A stretch of DNA of 49,357 nt from Chloroflexota bacterium (lineage in GTDB: Bacteria > Vulcanimicrobiota > JAMCWD01), in the NCBI GenBank assembly GCA_023475345.1, contig JAMCWD010000032.1:1-49357 (forward strand), given 5' to 3'. Numbering within the stretch: the stretch's first letter is position 1; each line of letters begins with the position of its first letter. Both the position numbers and the translations under genes were made by a program. Below are positions 34,401 through 41,717 of this stretch, piece by piece. The notes beneath the pieces were generated by a model. The model worked only from the letters and a program-made list of their open reading frames with translations. It did not search any database and was not told the origin of the DNA.

Positions 34401-34610
34401 AGTAAGCGGATATGTTATCTGGTCTTCAATTTCTTTCGGGCTCTGCCCGGCCCACTCGCTGTAAATAATGACCTGCGAATCGGAAAGGTCGGGTATGGCA
34501 TCCAGGGGCGTGTTATATAAAGCATAGATCCCCCAGCCTGCCAGGAGGCTCGTGAGGATAAGTATCAGGAACCTGTTCCTCCCCGAATATTCGATAATCT
34601 TTGCCAGCAT
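31425..34610 (-). CDS. cusA: CusA-type Cu(I)/Ag(I) efflux RND pump
   Basis: At 1061 residues this is full length for a heavy-metal efflux RND protein. TM4 carries the monovalent-metal signature Gly-Ala-Met-Val-Asp-Ala-Ala-Ile-Val-Met-Ile-Glu-Asn (D403, E410). The three methionines that bind Cu(I)/Ag(I) in E. coli CusA have clear equivalents: M566 (Leu-Leu-Tyr-Met-Pro), M616 (Ser-Met-Leu-Glu-Thr-Thr) and M665 (Ile-Asp-Met-Leu-Ser-Thr-Gly). This points to copper and silver and away from zinc/cobalt/cadmium. It is the last gene of the four-gene cus operon, 40 bp after the adaptor. Confidence 0.95.
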   Translation of the reverse strand: MLAKIIEYSGRNRFLILILTSLLAGWGIYALYNTPLDAIPDLSDSQVIIYSEWAGQSPKEIEDQITYPLTTSMLSVPRVKKVRGYSDFGFSLVYVIFEDGTDLYWARSRVLEYLNYVSGRLPKDAVTSLGPDATGVGWVFQYTLESKNHNLGELRAIQDWYVKYQLSTVPGVAEVASIGGFVMQYQIQVFPDKLLAYNIPLEKVTNAVMDSNVQSGGHVLELGEKEYMIRGLGYINSLDDIRNISLDVDEKGVPITVGDIAMVTRGPDARRGLAEKNGEGEVVGGIVVMRYGENALAVIKRVKEKIKQIQPGLPVGVTIVPNYDRSKLIERAIAFLNNKLVEECIVVILVCILFLWHFPSSLIIIITLPIGILFSFVVMHRMGINANIMSLGGIAIAIGAMVDAAIVMIENAHKMIEHSNARGEKVDRTTLVLNAAKQVGPTLFFALIIIVVSFLPVFTLQAQEGRLFKPLAYTKTFAMLGASILSITLVPVLMTIFLRGHITPERKNPLNWLLITLYRPVIWLVLRMKGPVMVIALLILLLTIFPLQKLGSEFMPPLNEGDLLYMPTTFPGISITEAKKLLQQTDKVIKKIPEVDIVFGKAGRADTATDPASMSMLETTIVLKDPKDWAPGRTINDIVKDLESNMQIPGLANSFTMPIKTRIDMLSTGIKTPVGIKIYGNTLEDIQKLGSELERVIKNVPHTVSVFSDRTEGGNYIDIEIDRKEASRYGLNVGDVQNIIKTGIGGMNMTWTVEGRERFPVSLRYARDYREDLDELKRVLIPTPSGQNIPIGQLARIEVKTGPSMIKSENALLQGLTVVSIDDEIDIGTYVRNAKKTVEENVMFPPGTYIEWSGQYEYMVSANQRLRIVIPVVLFLIFILLYFNFKNMTDTLIVMLTLPFAAVGGIWMMYFLDFSVSVAVWIGFIALMGVAAETGVVMILYLDIAWKEKLLETGGKPSMRDLYSAVMHGAVERVRPKMMTVSVIIVGLLPLMVGEGTGAEVMKRIATPMVGGMVSSTILTLIVIPAVYAWVKGWGITGRLWKDMLFHKPGPETEIEQEPGA

Positions 34611-34650
34611 TTAATATACAACCTATTCTTAAAAAGCGGTCGGCGCGGGA

Positions 34651-36195
34651 TTAATGTTGCATTCCCTCCATGCCGGGCATACCTTCCATTCCTCCTGTGC
34701 CCTCCATCGATGATTTTATCCTGGATTCCGAATCTATCAGGAAATTTGCCGATGTAATGATTTTCTGCCCTTCCTTCAATCCCGAAAGGACCTTGAAATA
34801 GCCGTCAACGTGTTCGCCGATAATGATCTTTTTAGTCATCATTTTCCCGTCGCCCAGGTCCAGGACGGCGTAATTTTCCTCGCCTGTTCGTATAACCCCA
34901 ACATCCGGGATTGCAAGCACCCGGCCGACGGGATGTTCCATGCGCGCTTCCACATACATCCCCGGTTTAAAAAATCCGCCGGGATTGGGTGCTTCTATCC
35001 TGACTTTCAGCGTCCTGGTCTTGTCGTTCATATACGGCTCGATAAATGAGATCCTGCCGTAGAAAAAATTGCCGGGGTTCGAAACAGTGCTTAATTTTAC
35101 ATCCTGTCCCATCTTTACCCATTCCATATCCTGCTCGAATATTTCCGCATATATCCAGACGGTTGACAGGTCGGCGATCTTAAAAAGGATTGTTCCTTCC
35201 GTTACATACATGCCTTCAAATGCGCTCTTTTCGATCACTGTCCCGGCTGCCGGTGATACTATGTAAAGATGTTCAAGAACTTCTTTCGATTTTTCTATTT
35301 TCTTGATCTGATCCTCTGTAATCCCCCATAATCTAAGCCTTGTTTCGGCGGCCTTGACAAGCTCGGCGGCGTTGTTGACTGCTTCGGGATCGGAATTCGA
35401 GCTTTTCAATTCGTTAAGGTATTCCAGGGACAGCAGAAGCTCTTTCTGTGTCGAAACCAGCTCGGGGCTGTAAACGGAGGCAAGTTTTTCTCCCTTCCCT
35501 ACTACGATCCCGGTGAAATCAACATAGAGCCGGTCTATCCGCCCGCTTATCCATGATGAAATTACTTTTTCACTTTTTTCATCGTATGCCACATGACCCA
35601 CGGTAATAATTTTCTTGGTCAGATCCCTGTACGATACTTTACCCGTGGTTACGCCGAGGATCTGCCGCATGCGGGGATCGACGGTAACAAGCCCCCCCAT
35701 TGACTCCCCTGTGCCGGTCATTTTCATTTCCATCTTTTCGCCGGTCTTATGCAAAGCCGCCGGAGTAAGAGAAGGGGCAGGAGCGGCGGATGAACGCTTT
35801 TTCCTGACGAGGGTCATCCCGCAAATCGGGCATTGGCCTGGCTTGCTTTCCACTACTTGTGGGTGCATTGGGCAGGTGTAATAATAATCGGCGGAAGCCT
35901 CCTTGCCTGCAGGAGAAGGGGCTGTAATAGTTTCACCTGTTTTTGCCGTCCCTGAGCGCATTGAAGACAGGTTATGGTCGATTTCCTGCCGTATGTCGGA
36001 AAGCTTCCCCGATATTACCTTTTCCGCTTCGCCGCTTTTTCCATGAAAGGCTTTGACGTAATCCTTGTACATGCCGCTTGAGTAAACATAGAAAAAGATG
36101 ACACCGAGGACTATTAAGACGATTACGATGTTGAGAAGCTTGAGTACATATTCGCCTGTCTTGCCGATTATTTTCAAAAATTTATTTTTCTCCAT
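34651..36195 (-). CDS. cusB: CusB-like efflux adaptor with heavy-metal-binding domain
   Basis: The protein has 514 residues. One membrane helix (about 19-37) is followed by a heavy-metal-binding domain with C108-P-M-H111 and C122-P-I-C125-G-M, as found on many CusB proteins. The adaptor core comes next: a short helical hairpin, the lipoyl halves (Val-Ser-Pro-Ala-Ala-Gly-Thr-Val) and beta-barrels. The C-terminus is a methionine-rich tail ([10 protein letters not shown]) fit for Cu(I) or Ag(I). Its start overlaps the small metal-binding protein gene by 14 bp. It links CusA to the CusC-like channel and may also hand metal to the pump. Confidence 0.93.
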   Translation of the reverse strand: MEKNKFLKIIGKTGEYVLKLLNIVIVLIVLGVIFFYVYSSGMYKDYVKAFHGKSGEAEKVISGKLSDIRQEIDHNLSSMRSGTAKTGETITAPSPAGKEASADYYYTCPMHPQVVESKPGQCPICGMTLVRKKRSSAAPAPSLTPAALHKTGEKMEMKMTGTGESMGGLVTVDPRMRQILGVTTGKVSYRDLTKKIITVGHVAYDEKSEKVISSWISGRIDRLYVDFTGIVVGKGEKLASVYSPELVSTQKELLLSLEYLNELKSSNSDPEAVNNAAELVKAAETRLRLWGITEDQIKKIEKSKEVLEHLYIVSPAAGTVIEKSAFEGMYVTEGTILFKIADLSTVWIYAEIFEQDMEWVKMGQDVKLSTVSNPGNFFYGRISFIEPYMNDKTRTLKVRIEAPNPGGFFKPGMYVEARMEHPVGRVLAIPDVGVIRTGEENYAVLDLGDGKMMTKKIIIGEHVDGYFKVLSGLKEGQKIITSANFLIDSESRIKSSMEGTGGMEGMPGMEGMQH

Positions 36196-36601
36196 TGGGG
36201 CTTGCCTCGTCTCCTCCTGTCATTTTCATACCTTCGCCGGTGTTGTCAGTACCGGAGTTTTTGCCGGGAGAGGCTGTCCCGGGAGGATTTCCTTCTTTCT
36301 TGACCAGGGTCATACCGCAAATCGGGCACTGACCGGGCTTATCTTTGACTATTTGAGGATGCATGGGACAGGTATAATAATAATCGGCGGGAGCCGGTTC
36401 GGGAGCAGCCTGGGACATTGCAGGAGAAGGAGAAACCTGTACATTTTCAGGCACCGCCTTTTCTGTCGGACTATATGCGCAGCCATAAATTAAACAGCAA
36501 AATACACCGAGGACAAGCAGCAGGATTGCCATTTTAAATATTTTTAGAGTAAATCCGCTTTTTTTGTCGGTAGTTTTTGAAAATTCATTTTTTTTCATCA
36601 T
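36182..36601 (-). CDS. Small membrane-anchored heavy-metal-binding domain protein
   Basis: The protein has 139 residues. The N-terminal hydrophobic segment (about 22-41) resembles that of the downstream CusB-like protein; a Cys at 41 could also be lipid-modified. After a Pro/Ala linker comes a heavy-metal-binding domain with C78-P-M-H81 and C92-P-I-C95-G-M, nearly the same as in CusB. It looks like a duplicated, free-standing copy of the CusB N-terminus. No CusF gene is present in this operon, so it may fill the periplasmic metal-carrier role; that is inferred. It overlaps both neighbours (17 bp with the channel gene, 14 bp with cusB). Confidence 0.8.
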   Translation of the reverse strand: MMKKNEFSKTTDKKSGFTLKIFKMAILLLVLGVFCCLIYGCAYSPTEKAVPENVQVSPSPAMSQAAPEPAPADYYYTCPMHPQIVKDKPGQCPICGMTLVKKEGNPPGTASPGKNSGTDNTGEGMKMTGGDEASPNGEK

Positions 36602-37925
36602 GGTTTACCTCCGATTTTTTAATTATTGTTGTGTCGGCATCAGGTTTTTCCTCGGGCAATATCGCCTGGCCGACTGCGTATTCCGCGCTTACAAGGGCCT
36701 GGACACGCTCTATCCGGGAACTTATATCCTCCAGTTCGAAATTAAGCAGCGCCTGCTGGTTTGTGATAACCGTATTGAAGTCGAGCTTGCCGGTTCTATA
36801 ATTGGCCATTACAGAATCAAGCAATGTCCGGGACTGTGGTATTATGGTATCCCGTATAAAATCCGCATGTCTTTTTGATGCTTCAGCCTGTATAAGGGAT
36901 TCATTGAGCATCTGGAGCGTCATTACTTTCGTACTGTCATACGATGCACGGGCCGCCTCAAGCTGTGATTCGGCTTCTTTTACTGAATAATCGTATTTTT
37001 GGTGGAATACGAAAGGGAGGCTCATAGTTACGCCGATTTCCACATCCATCATACCTCTGTTAAAATACATATTGCTCAGCATTAAAGAAAAATCCGGGTT
37101 ATCCCTGGCTTTTGCAAGTTCGAGAGCCGTCTGACTTTTCTTTATCGAAAGATCGGCTGCAAGTATAAAGGGCCTGTTGGCAAGAGCCAGCTTTTTCAAC
37201 TCGTCGCGGGAATATGCGATATCGGGCAGAGTTTGATCAGGCGCCGGGTCTCCGATTTCATTTTCTGGAGGCTGGTTCGTCAGCGTGTTCAGCCATAGTT
37301 TTAAGCTCCTGGTTTTTTCTTCGAGCGTTATCCGCTCGTTCTTGAGACGGGACAGCTCTACATCGGCCTGTAGAAGGTCAGGCTGAATCCCTTTCCCCGT
37401 AGTATAGTTTATCCGGTTTATGCGTATCATCTGCCTTACAAGGTCCATGTGACGGTCAAGTATCGATATGGCCTTGTTTACAAACAGCAGTTGGTAATAC
37501 GCAAGCTTGACCTGGCTGATTACTTCCCGCATTCCTTCCCGGTAATTTTCATATTCAATCAGAACATCGTGCCCGGCTACTTCACTCATAAGTTTCAGTT
37601 TGCCTCCCCCCGGGATCATCTGGGAGATATTATAAACATAAGTGGCCTGGCCTACGTATTCGGGGTTTGCAAAGCTCGGAACCGGTGAATATACAAGCCC
37701 GAATTCAGGATCCGGCAACTCCTTTAATTGTGGGGCTATGTATTTTGCTTTTTCCCAGTTTTTCTTCAGCACGACAAGCTCCGAGTTGTCGGATACCGCC
37801 CTGTCGATAAGCGAAACCAGGCTGAGTTCCCCGGGAGTTTCTTTTGTCTCGGCTTCGGAGGCAAAAACAGGATGAGCTAACATCACCTGTACTAAAAGGG
37901 CTATAACGACTAAAGCAAATCTCAT
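36585..37925 (-). CDS. TolC-family outer-membrane efflux protein (CusC-like)
   Basis: The protein has 446 residues with a cleavable signal peptide (Met-Arg-Phe, hydrophobic core, Val-Phe-Ala-Ser) and no lipobox. Two OEP repeats of long helices follow, with Pro-Asp-Pro-Glu-Phe and [10 protein letters not shown] in the first, and Asn-Pro-Asp-Phe-Ser and Tyr-Arg-Thr-Gly-Lys-Leu-Asp-Phe in the second. It is the outer-membrane channel and first gene of the cus operon. Transcription probably starts from the sigma70-like promoter at 38030-38058. Confidence 0.92.
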   Translation of the reverse strand: MRFALVVIALLVQVMLAHPVFASEAETKETPGELSLVSLIDRAVSDNSELVVLKKNWEKAKYIAPQLKELPDPEFGLVYSPVPSFANPEYVGQATYVYNISQMIPGGGKLKLMSEVAGHDVLIEYENYREGMREVISQVKLAYYQLLFVNKAISILDRHMDLVRQMIRINRINYTTGKGIQPDLLQADVELSRLKNERITLEEKTRSLKLWLNTLTNQPPENEIGDPAPDQTLPDIAYSRDELKKLALANRPFILAADLSIKKSQTALELAKARDNPDFSLMLSNMYFNRGMMDVEIGVTMSLPFVFHQKYDYSVKEAESQLEAARASYDSTKVMTLQMLNESLIQAEASKRHADFIRDTIIPQSRTLLDSVMANYRTGKLDFNTVITNQQALLNFELEDISSRIERVQALVSAEYAVGQAILPEEKPDADTTIIKKSEVNHDEKK

Positions 37926-38029
37926 ATATTTATCAGCGTCCCCCGTAAATTTTGCCTTTAATGCCCAGGAAAGTTAATTCTACCGAATTTGCATATACCC
38001 TGTTTTAAAATTCTAGCATTTTACTCGTG

Positions 38030-38058
38030 TTTATGCAAAAAAAATCGATTTCCGTCAA
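38030..38058 (-). promoter_or_regulatory. Sigma70-like promoter of cus operon
   Basis: On the minus strand TTGACG (38058-38053) and CATAAA (38035-38030) are separated by exactly 17 bp. It lies about 105 bp before the channel gene. I found no clear CusR or CueR operator, but the A/T-rich 5' region could hold one. Confidence 0.45.
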
Positions 38059-38163
38059 TCCCTGGCACGGGTACCTTATAATAGTTAAAGTACAACCTGT
38101 TGCCTGCGAACTTTATGTTGACAAATAGTTGTAGCCTGTTAAATCAAACCTTGCCGGGAATTA

Positions 38164-38613
38164 TCATTTCTTCAAGGGGTTCAGGTTGGCGTGAGAAACC
38201 CATTGCCATCCGTCCCCGGCATTCAGCCAGACGCTCTGTCTTGCAGACGGTGCGGTGGAGAGCTTTTTTCCACCTATGGTTTCTTCGACCGATATAAAAT
38301 ATGTAACTACAATCACGGGGCCGTTTTGTGTAACTTTAAACTTGCTGAATTTATACTTGCCTGCATTTAAGCCTTTGAGCAGCTTTATCTCTTCGTCGCG
38401 CCCGATTGCGCCGTCTTCGTGGACTGATTGAAAACCCTTCGCGATCTTTTTTTCAACGACAGGCCAGTTTTTAGCTTTTATATCGGCCCACATCTGCTTC
38501 TCGAGGTTTTCCCCCAGGCTTGCCGATGACGCAGGATTATCGGCGGCAATAACGGCCTGCCCTGCGACAGCCATCAGCAGGGCGATAAACAGCAAAACTT
38601 TTAATCCTTTCAT
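38164..38613 (-). CDS. Secreted SnoaL/NTF2-like (DUF4440) protein
   Basis: The protein has 149 residues with a signal peptide ending Val-Ile-Ala-Ala near residue 24. The mature part has the NTF2-like pattern: Glu-Lys-Gln-Met-Trp-Ala-Asp-Ile-Lys-Ala-Lys-Asn-Trp helix, then Phe-Gln-Ser-Val-His, and strands ending in Arg-Gln-Ser-Val-Trp and Trp-Gln-Trp-Val-Ser-His. Small periplasmic proteins of this family bind ligands or act as enzymes, but no activity can be predicted. AGGAGG precedes the ATG and a strong promoter lies upstream. It is a single-gene unit. Confidence 0.75.
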   Translation of the reverse strand: MKGLKVLLFIALLMAVAGQAVIAADNPASSASLGENLEKQMWADIKAKNWPVVEKKIAKGFQSVHEDGAIGRDEEIKLLKGLNAGKYKFSKFKVTQNGPVIVVTYFISVEETIGGKKLSTAPSARQSVWLNAGDGWQWVSHANLNPLKK

Positions 38614-38646
38614 TAGCGCCTCCTGTAATCATATTACTATTTTATA

Positions 38647-38676
38647 ATTATATCATTCGCTATCGATGAAACTCAA
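38647..38676 (-). promoter_or_regulatory. Promoter of NTF2-like gene
   Basis: The minus strand has TTGAGT (38676-38671), an 18-bp spacer and a perfect TATAAT (38652-38647) with a TGA extension. The predicted leader is about 27 nt and contains AGGAGG. Confidence 0.6.
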
Positions 38677-38737
38677 TATTAATTAACCTGCCGCAAAAAT
38701 TTTAAAAATTGAATTGTAAATTGAATAAGGAAGCGTG

Positions 38738-38766
38738 TTGTGTTAAAATCAAACTTGTTGTATATT
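38738..38766 (+). promoter_or_regulatory. Possible promoter of M28 peptidase gene
   Basis: TTGTGT (38738-38743), a 17-bp spacer and TATATT (38761-38766) lie upstream of the peptidase, divergent from the NTF2-like gene promoter. Confidence 0.4.
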
Positions 38767-38850
38767 AGATAAAATAAATTTCGATTAATCGAAAACCGGT
38801 TGAATTATCTTCCGGGTAATTCCGGCGCCTGCTTCGGAGGAGGATTAATA

Positions 38851-40896
38851 GTGGTTGCAATAACGATTATGCCCCATTCGACCGTTCCGGGGGGCTTTTT
38901 TAACGAGAGCAAACCTCTTTTAAGGGCGCTGGAAAAAGAACTGCTTAATTTTCCTGATCCCGAACGCTGCCGTAAGCATCTTGAAAAAATTACATCGATC
39001 CCCCATTGTGCCGGGACAGTTCAGGGAAAAGCTGTTGCCAATTATGTAAGCGATCAATTGATGAAATCCGGTCTCCTGGTATCAAGGCATGAGTTCCAGG
39101 CTACCGCCTCGTTTCCGGTTTCTATAAGTGTAAGTCTTGTGGTTAACAAGAAAAAAACTTCACTGGGACGTATTGAAGACAGGAAAATGCCCGAAGATTT
39201 CCCGGAAGAAAACCCGTATATCCTCCCGTGGTGTGCTTACTCGGCAAGCGGAGAGCTTGAAGGAAAGGTCGTTTACGCAAATTATGGAAGGGCCGAGGAT
39301 TTTCAGATCCTGGAAAAAAAGAAAATATCCCTTAAGGATAAAATCGTCCTCGTAAGATACGGGAAGGGATACAGGGGCAGCAAGGTATTCGAAGCTCAAA
39401 ACCGCAATGCGGCGGCTGTGTTGCTTTATCCGGACCCGGCCGATTCAGGCTCTCAAAAAGGCAAGACTTATCCTGACGGGCCGTGGGCTCCCGATGACTG
39501 CATCCAGCGGGGCAGCGTGTTATATGATTTTTTAAGGGCCGGGGATCCCGGAAGAAATGCTAATAATAATAGTGAAGAAGAGAAAGTCGATTTATTCCCT
39601 ACAATACCTGTGGTGCCCATATCTGCGCGCGACGCCGGGCTTATTATGAAATCCATGAAAGGCAAAATCCCCGACGATTGGAAAGGCGGCCTGGAAGTTC
39701 CTTACAGCCTGGGCCCCGGGCCTTCGGTAATACAACTCGATGTGATGATGGAAACAAAAACCCGTACTTTCATCAATATTCTGGGAGTTATAAGGGGCGA
39801 AGAGGAGCCTCACCGTTTTGTTCTTATTTCCAACCACCACGATGCATGGACATACGGCGCGGTTGATCCCGGGACAGGGACTGCGGCCATGCTGGAGTTG
39901 GCCAATACTTTCGGCAACCTCCGCAGGATCGGCTGGAAACCGAGACGGAGCCTTATTTTCGGTTTCTGGGACGGCGAAGAATATGCCCTGACAGGCTCGA
40001 CTGCATGGGGGGAGGAAGAGGCCGGAAGGATGAGAGAGTGCCTTGCCTGCCTTAACGTCGATGCCGCTGTGAGCGGGGATAACTTTTTCTGTGCAACATC
40101 GCCCCTGCTTGCAGGGCTTGTTAAACTTGCGGCTTCCAAAGTAAGGCTGCCCGGCGGCAAATGGATGGGGTCATTCTTTAAATACTCCGGTCCCGATAAC
40201 GCTGAAAACGCCGGTAAATTATTGCCGGGAAACGAACCCCTTCTGATGCTTTCGGGAGGAACCGATTATACCGTGTTTTTCAACCGCATGGGCGTCCCGT
40301 CTATCGATGTGGGGTTCACAGGCCCTTACGGTGTCTATCATTCCATGTATGACGATTTCGAATGGGTCAAGAAATTCGGAGACCCCGGCTTTCTTTATCA
40401 TACGGCTATGGTTAAATTCATCGGGCTCATGGCTCTCCATCTTTCGGAGAGCGATCTCCTGCCGTACGATGTGCTTGCTTATCCCAGGGCGTTCAGGGAG
40501 CATCTCGATTTGCTTCCTAAAAAAAGCAAGATTGCCGAAATCATGGAAAAGGCCGCGGACAGTTGGGATGAAGCGGCAAACGAGGCTCATGCCGCGATAC
40601 AGAAAATAAAGCAGAACCCCCCCGGCGCAGCAAGAGAAAAAGCTAAAATAATAAACGAAGCGCTTCTTTCCATTGAAAGATCACTGCTTGACAAGGAAGG
40701 CATTCCTTCACGAAAGTGGTTCCGCCACCTTATTTATGCGCCGAAAAATACCTTCGAGCCGCAGGTCTTTCCGGCCGTTATGGACTCCCTGGATCAGGGG
40801 AAACGTAAAGATGCGGTGCAGCATGCCGAAAAAATCGCCGCCGCCGTTGACAGGGTATGCGTTTACCTGCGAAAAATTTCTAAAATTAACAAGTAA
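38851..40896 (+). CDS. M28 family metallopeptidase (glutamate carboxypeptidase II-like)
   Basis: The product is about 681 residues. I chose GTG 38851 because GGAGGAGGA sits 6-7 nt upstream; a TTG at 38800 in the same frame has no such site. The domain order matches GCPII: split protease-associated domain, M28 peptidase domain, C-terminal helical dimerisation domain. The dizinc ligands are visible (numbered from the GTG): H329 (Asn-His-His-Asp-Ala-Trp), D339 (Val-Asp-Pro-Gly), E376/E377 (Trp-Asp-Gly-Glu-Glu-Tyr), D404 (Asn-Val-Asp-Ala) and H497 (Tyr-His-Ser-Met-Tyr). No clear signal peptide is seen, although the first residues are mildly hydrophobic. It probably removes C-terminal acidic or similar residues from peptides. 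Confidence 0.9.
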   Translation: MVAITIMPHSTVPGGFFNESKPLLRALEKELLNFPDPERCRKHLEKITSIPHCAGTVQGKAVANYVSDQLMKSGLLVSRHEFQATASFPVSISVSLVVNKKKTSLGRIEDRKMPEDFPEENPYILPWCAYSASGELEGKVVYANYGRAEDFQILEKKKISLKDKIVLVRYGKGYRGSKVFEAQNRNAAAVLLYPDPADSGSQKGKTYPDGPWAPDDCIQRGSVLYDFLRAGDPGRNANNNSEEEKVDLFPTIPVVPISARDAGLIMKSMKGKIPDDWKGGLEVPYSLGPGPSVIQLDVMMETKTRTFINILGVIRGEEEPHRFVLISNHHDAWTYGAVDPGTGTAAMLELANTFGNLRRIGWKPRRSLIFGFWDGEEYALTGSTAWGEEEAGRMRECLACLNVDAAVSGDNFFCATSPLLAGLVKLAASKVRLPGGKWMGSFFKYSGPDNAENAGKLLPGNEPLLMLSGGTDYTVFFNRMGVPSIDVGFTGPYGVYHSMYDDFEWVKKFGDPGFLYHTAMVKFIGLMALHLSESDLLPYDVLAYPRAFREHLDLLPKKSKIAEIMEKAADSWDEAANEAHAAIQKIKQNPPGAAREKAKIINEALLSIERSLLDKEGIPSRKWFRHLIYAPKNTFEPQVFPAVMDSLDQGKRKDAVQHAEKIAAAVDRVCVYLRKISKINK

Positions 40897-40965
40897 GATC
40901 AGATCCCATGTTACGAGGTTTTAACCGGACCGGCATTTTGTCTTTCGGCCCCAAAATTATTCTCC

Positions 40966-41157
40966 TCAATTCTTCTTTCTTTTCCTTTTTTTCATAGAAG
41001 CTGTTATTTCTTCGGGGAGCCATAATACCAGGCATGTCCGGCACATCATCAGCTTCTTTTTGTCGCCGTTTTCATCTCTTACATGAACAGTCATAAGTGG
41101 CGGAGCTTTTATTTTTTTCAAATATCTGCAAACAGGGCATTCCGGCCTTTTTCCCAT
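40966..41157 (-). CDS. Small zinc-ribbon-like protein
   Basis: The protein has 63 residues with two Cys-x2-Cys pairs (Cys-Pro-Val-Cys near residue 8 and Cys-Arg-Thr-Cys near 39) and a very basic C-terminus. A good AAAGGAG site precedes the ATG. I do not recognise the family. It lies at the distal end of the phage block and may bind nucleic acid. Confidence 0.55.
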   Translation of the reverse strand: MGKRPECPVCRYLKKIKAPPLMTVHVRDENGDKKKLMMCRTCLVLWLPEEITASMKKRKRKKN

Positions 41158-41187
41158 TTGTAGCTCCTTTGCTTGTATCGGGAAGGA

Positions 41188-41628
41188 TTACGAAATTTTC
41201 TTAATCTGCGTTTCGCTTTTTTTCAGGGCGTCATTTGCCCATTTCAGCAAATCGGGCCATGTAAGCCCCTCCAGTTTTGACGGGATCAGGTCATTGAATT
41301 GTCCCAGTAAATTTTTCCTTATTTCTTTTTCTTTTTGGTACAGTTCGTTAAAGGAGCCTGACGGATACAACTTGAATGACGGAGACGTTTCCCTTTCTAT
41401 CATTTCTTCTACTAAATTGTCTGGCACGGCTTTTAAGAGTTGTTTCCACCGCTCCTCGAGCGGGGAGCCCGATTGAACCCTGGCACGGGCTTCATCAAGT
41501 ATTTTGAGCGCCTTCTTGAGTTTGGAAATTCCCCCGGATGGAAGCGCCGCAAATTCCGGCATCTTTGAACCTTCATTACCTTTAGGCAAAGATGAATAGG
41601 AAAAATAATCCTGAGAAAAGGAATTCAT
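41188..41628 (-). CDS. Hypothetical phage-region protein
   Basis: The protein has 146 residues and is mostly helical, with a Ser/Tyr-rich N-terminus and Lys/Glu-rich middle. I do not recognise it. A perfect AAGGAGG lies 7 nt before the ATG. It is 90 bp after the tail protein gene on the same strand, so it may be a late phage product. Confidence 0.6.
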   Translation of the reverse strand: MNSFSQDYFSYSSLPKGNEGSKMPEFAALPSGGISKLKKALKILDEARARVQSGSPLEERWKQLLKAVPDNLVEEMIERETSPSFKLYPSGSFNELYQKEKEIRKNLLGQFNDLIPSKLEGLTWPDLLKWANDALKKSETQIKKIS

Positions 41629-41717
41629 GATCCTGCCTCCTTAGAAAAATTTTATTTGATAATCCCCGCAAATCCGCCTCCGGGTTTCCCCTGTCATGCC
41701 TGTGAAAGGTACCGTAC

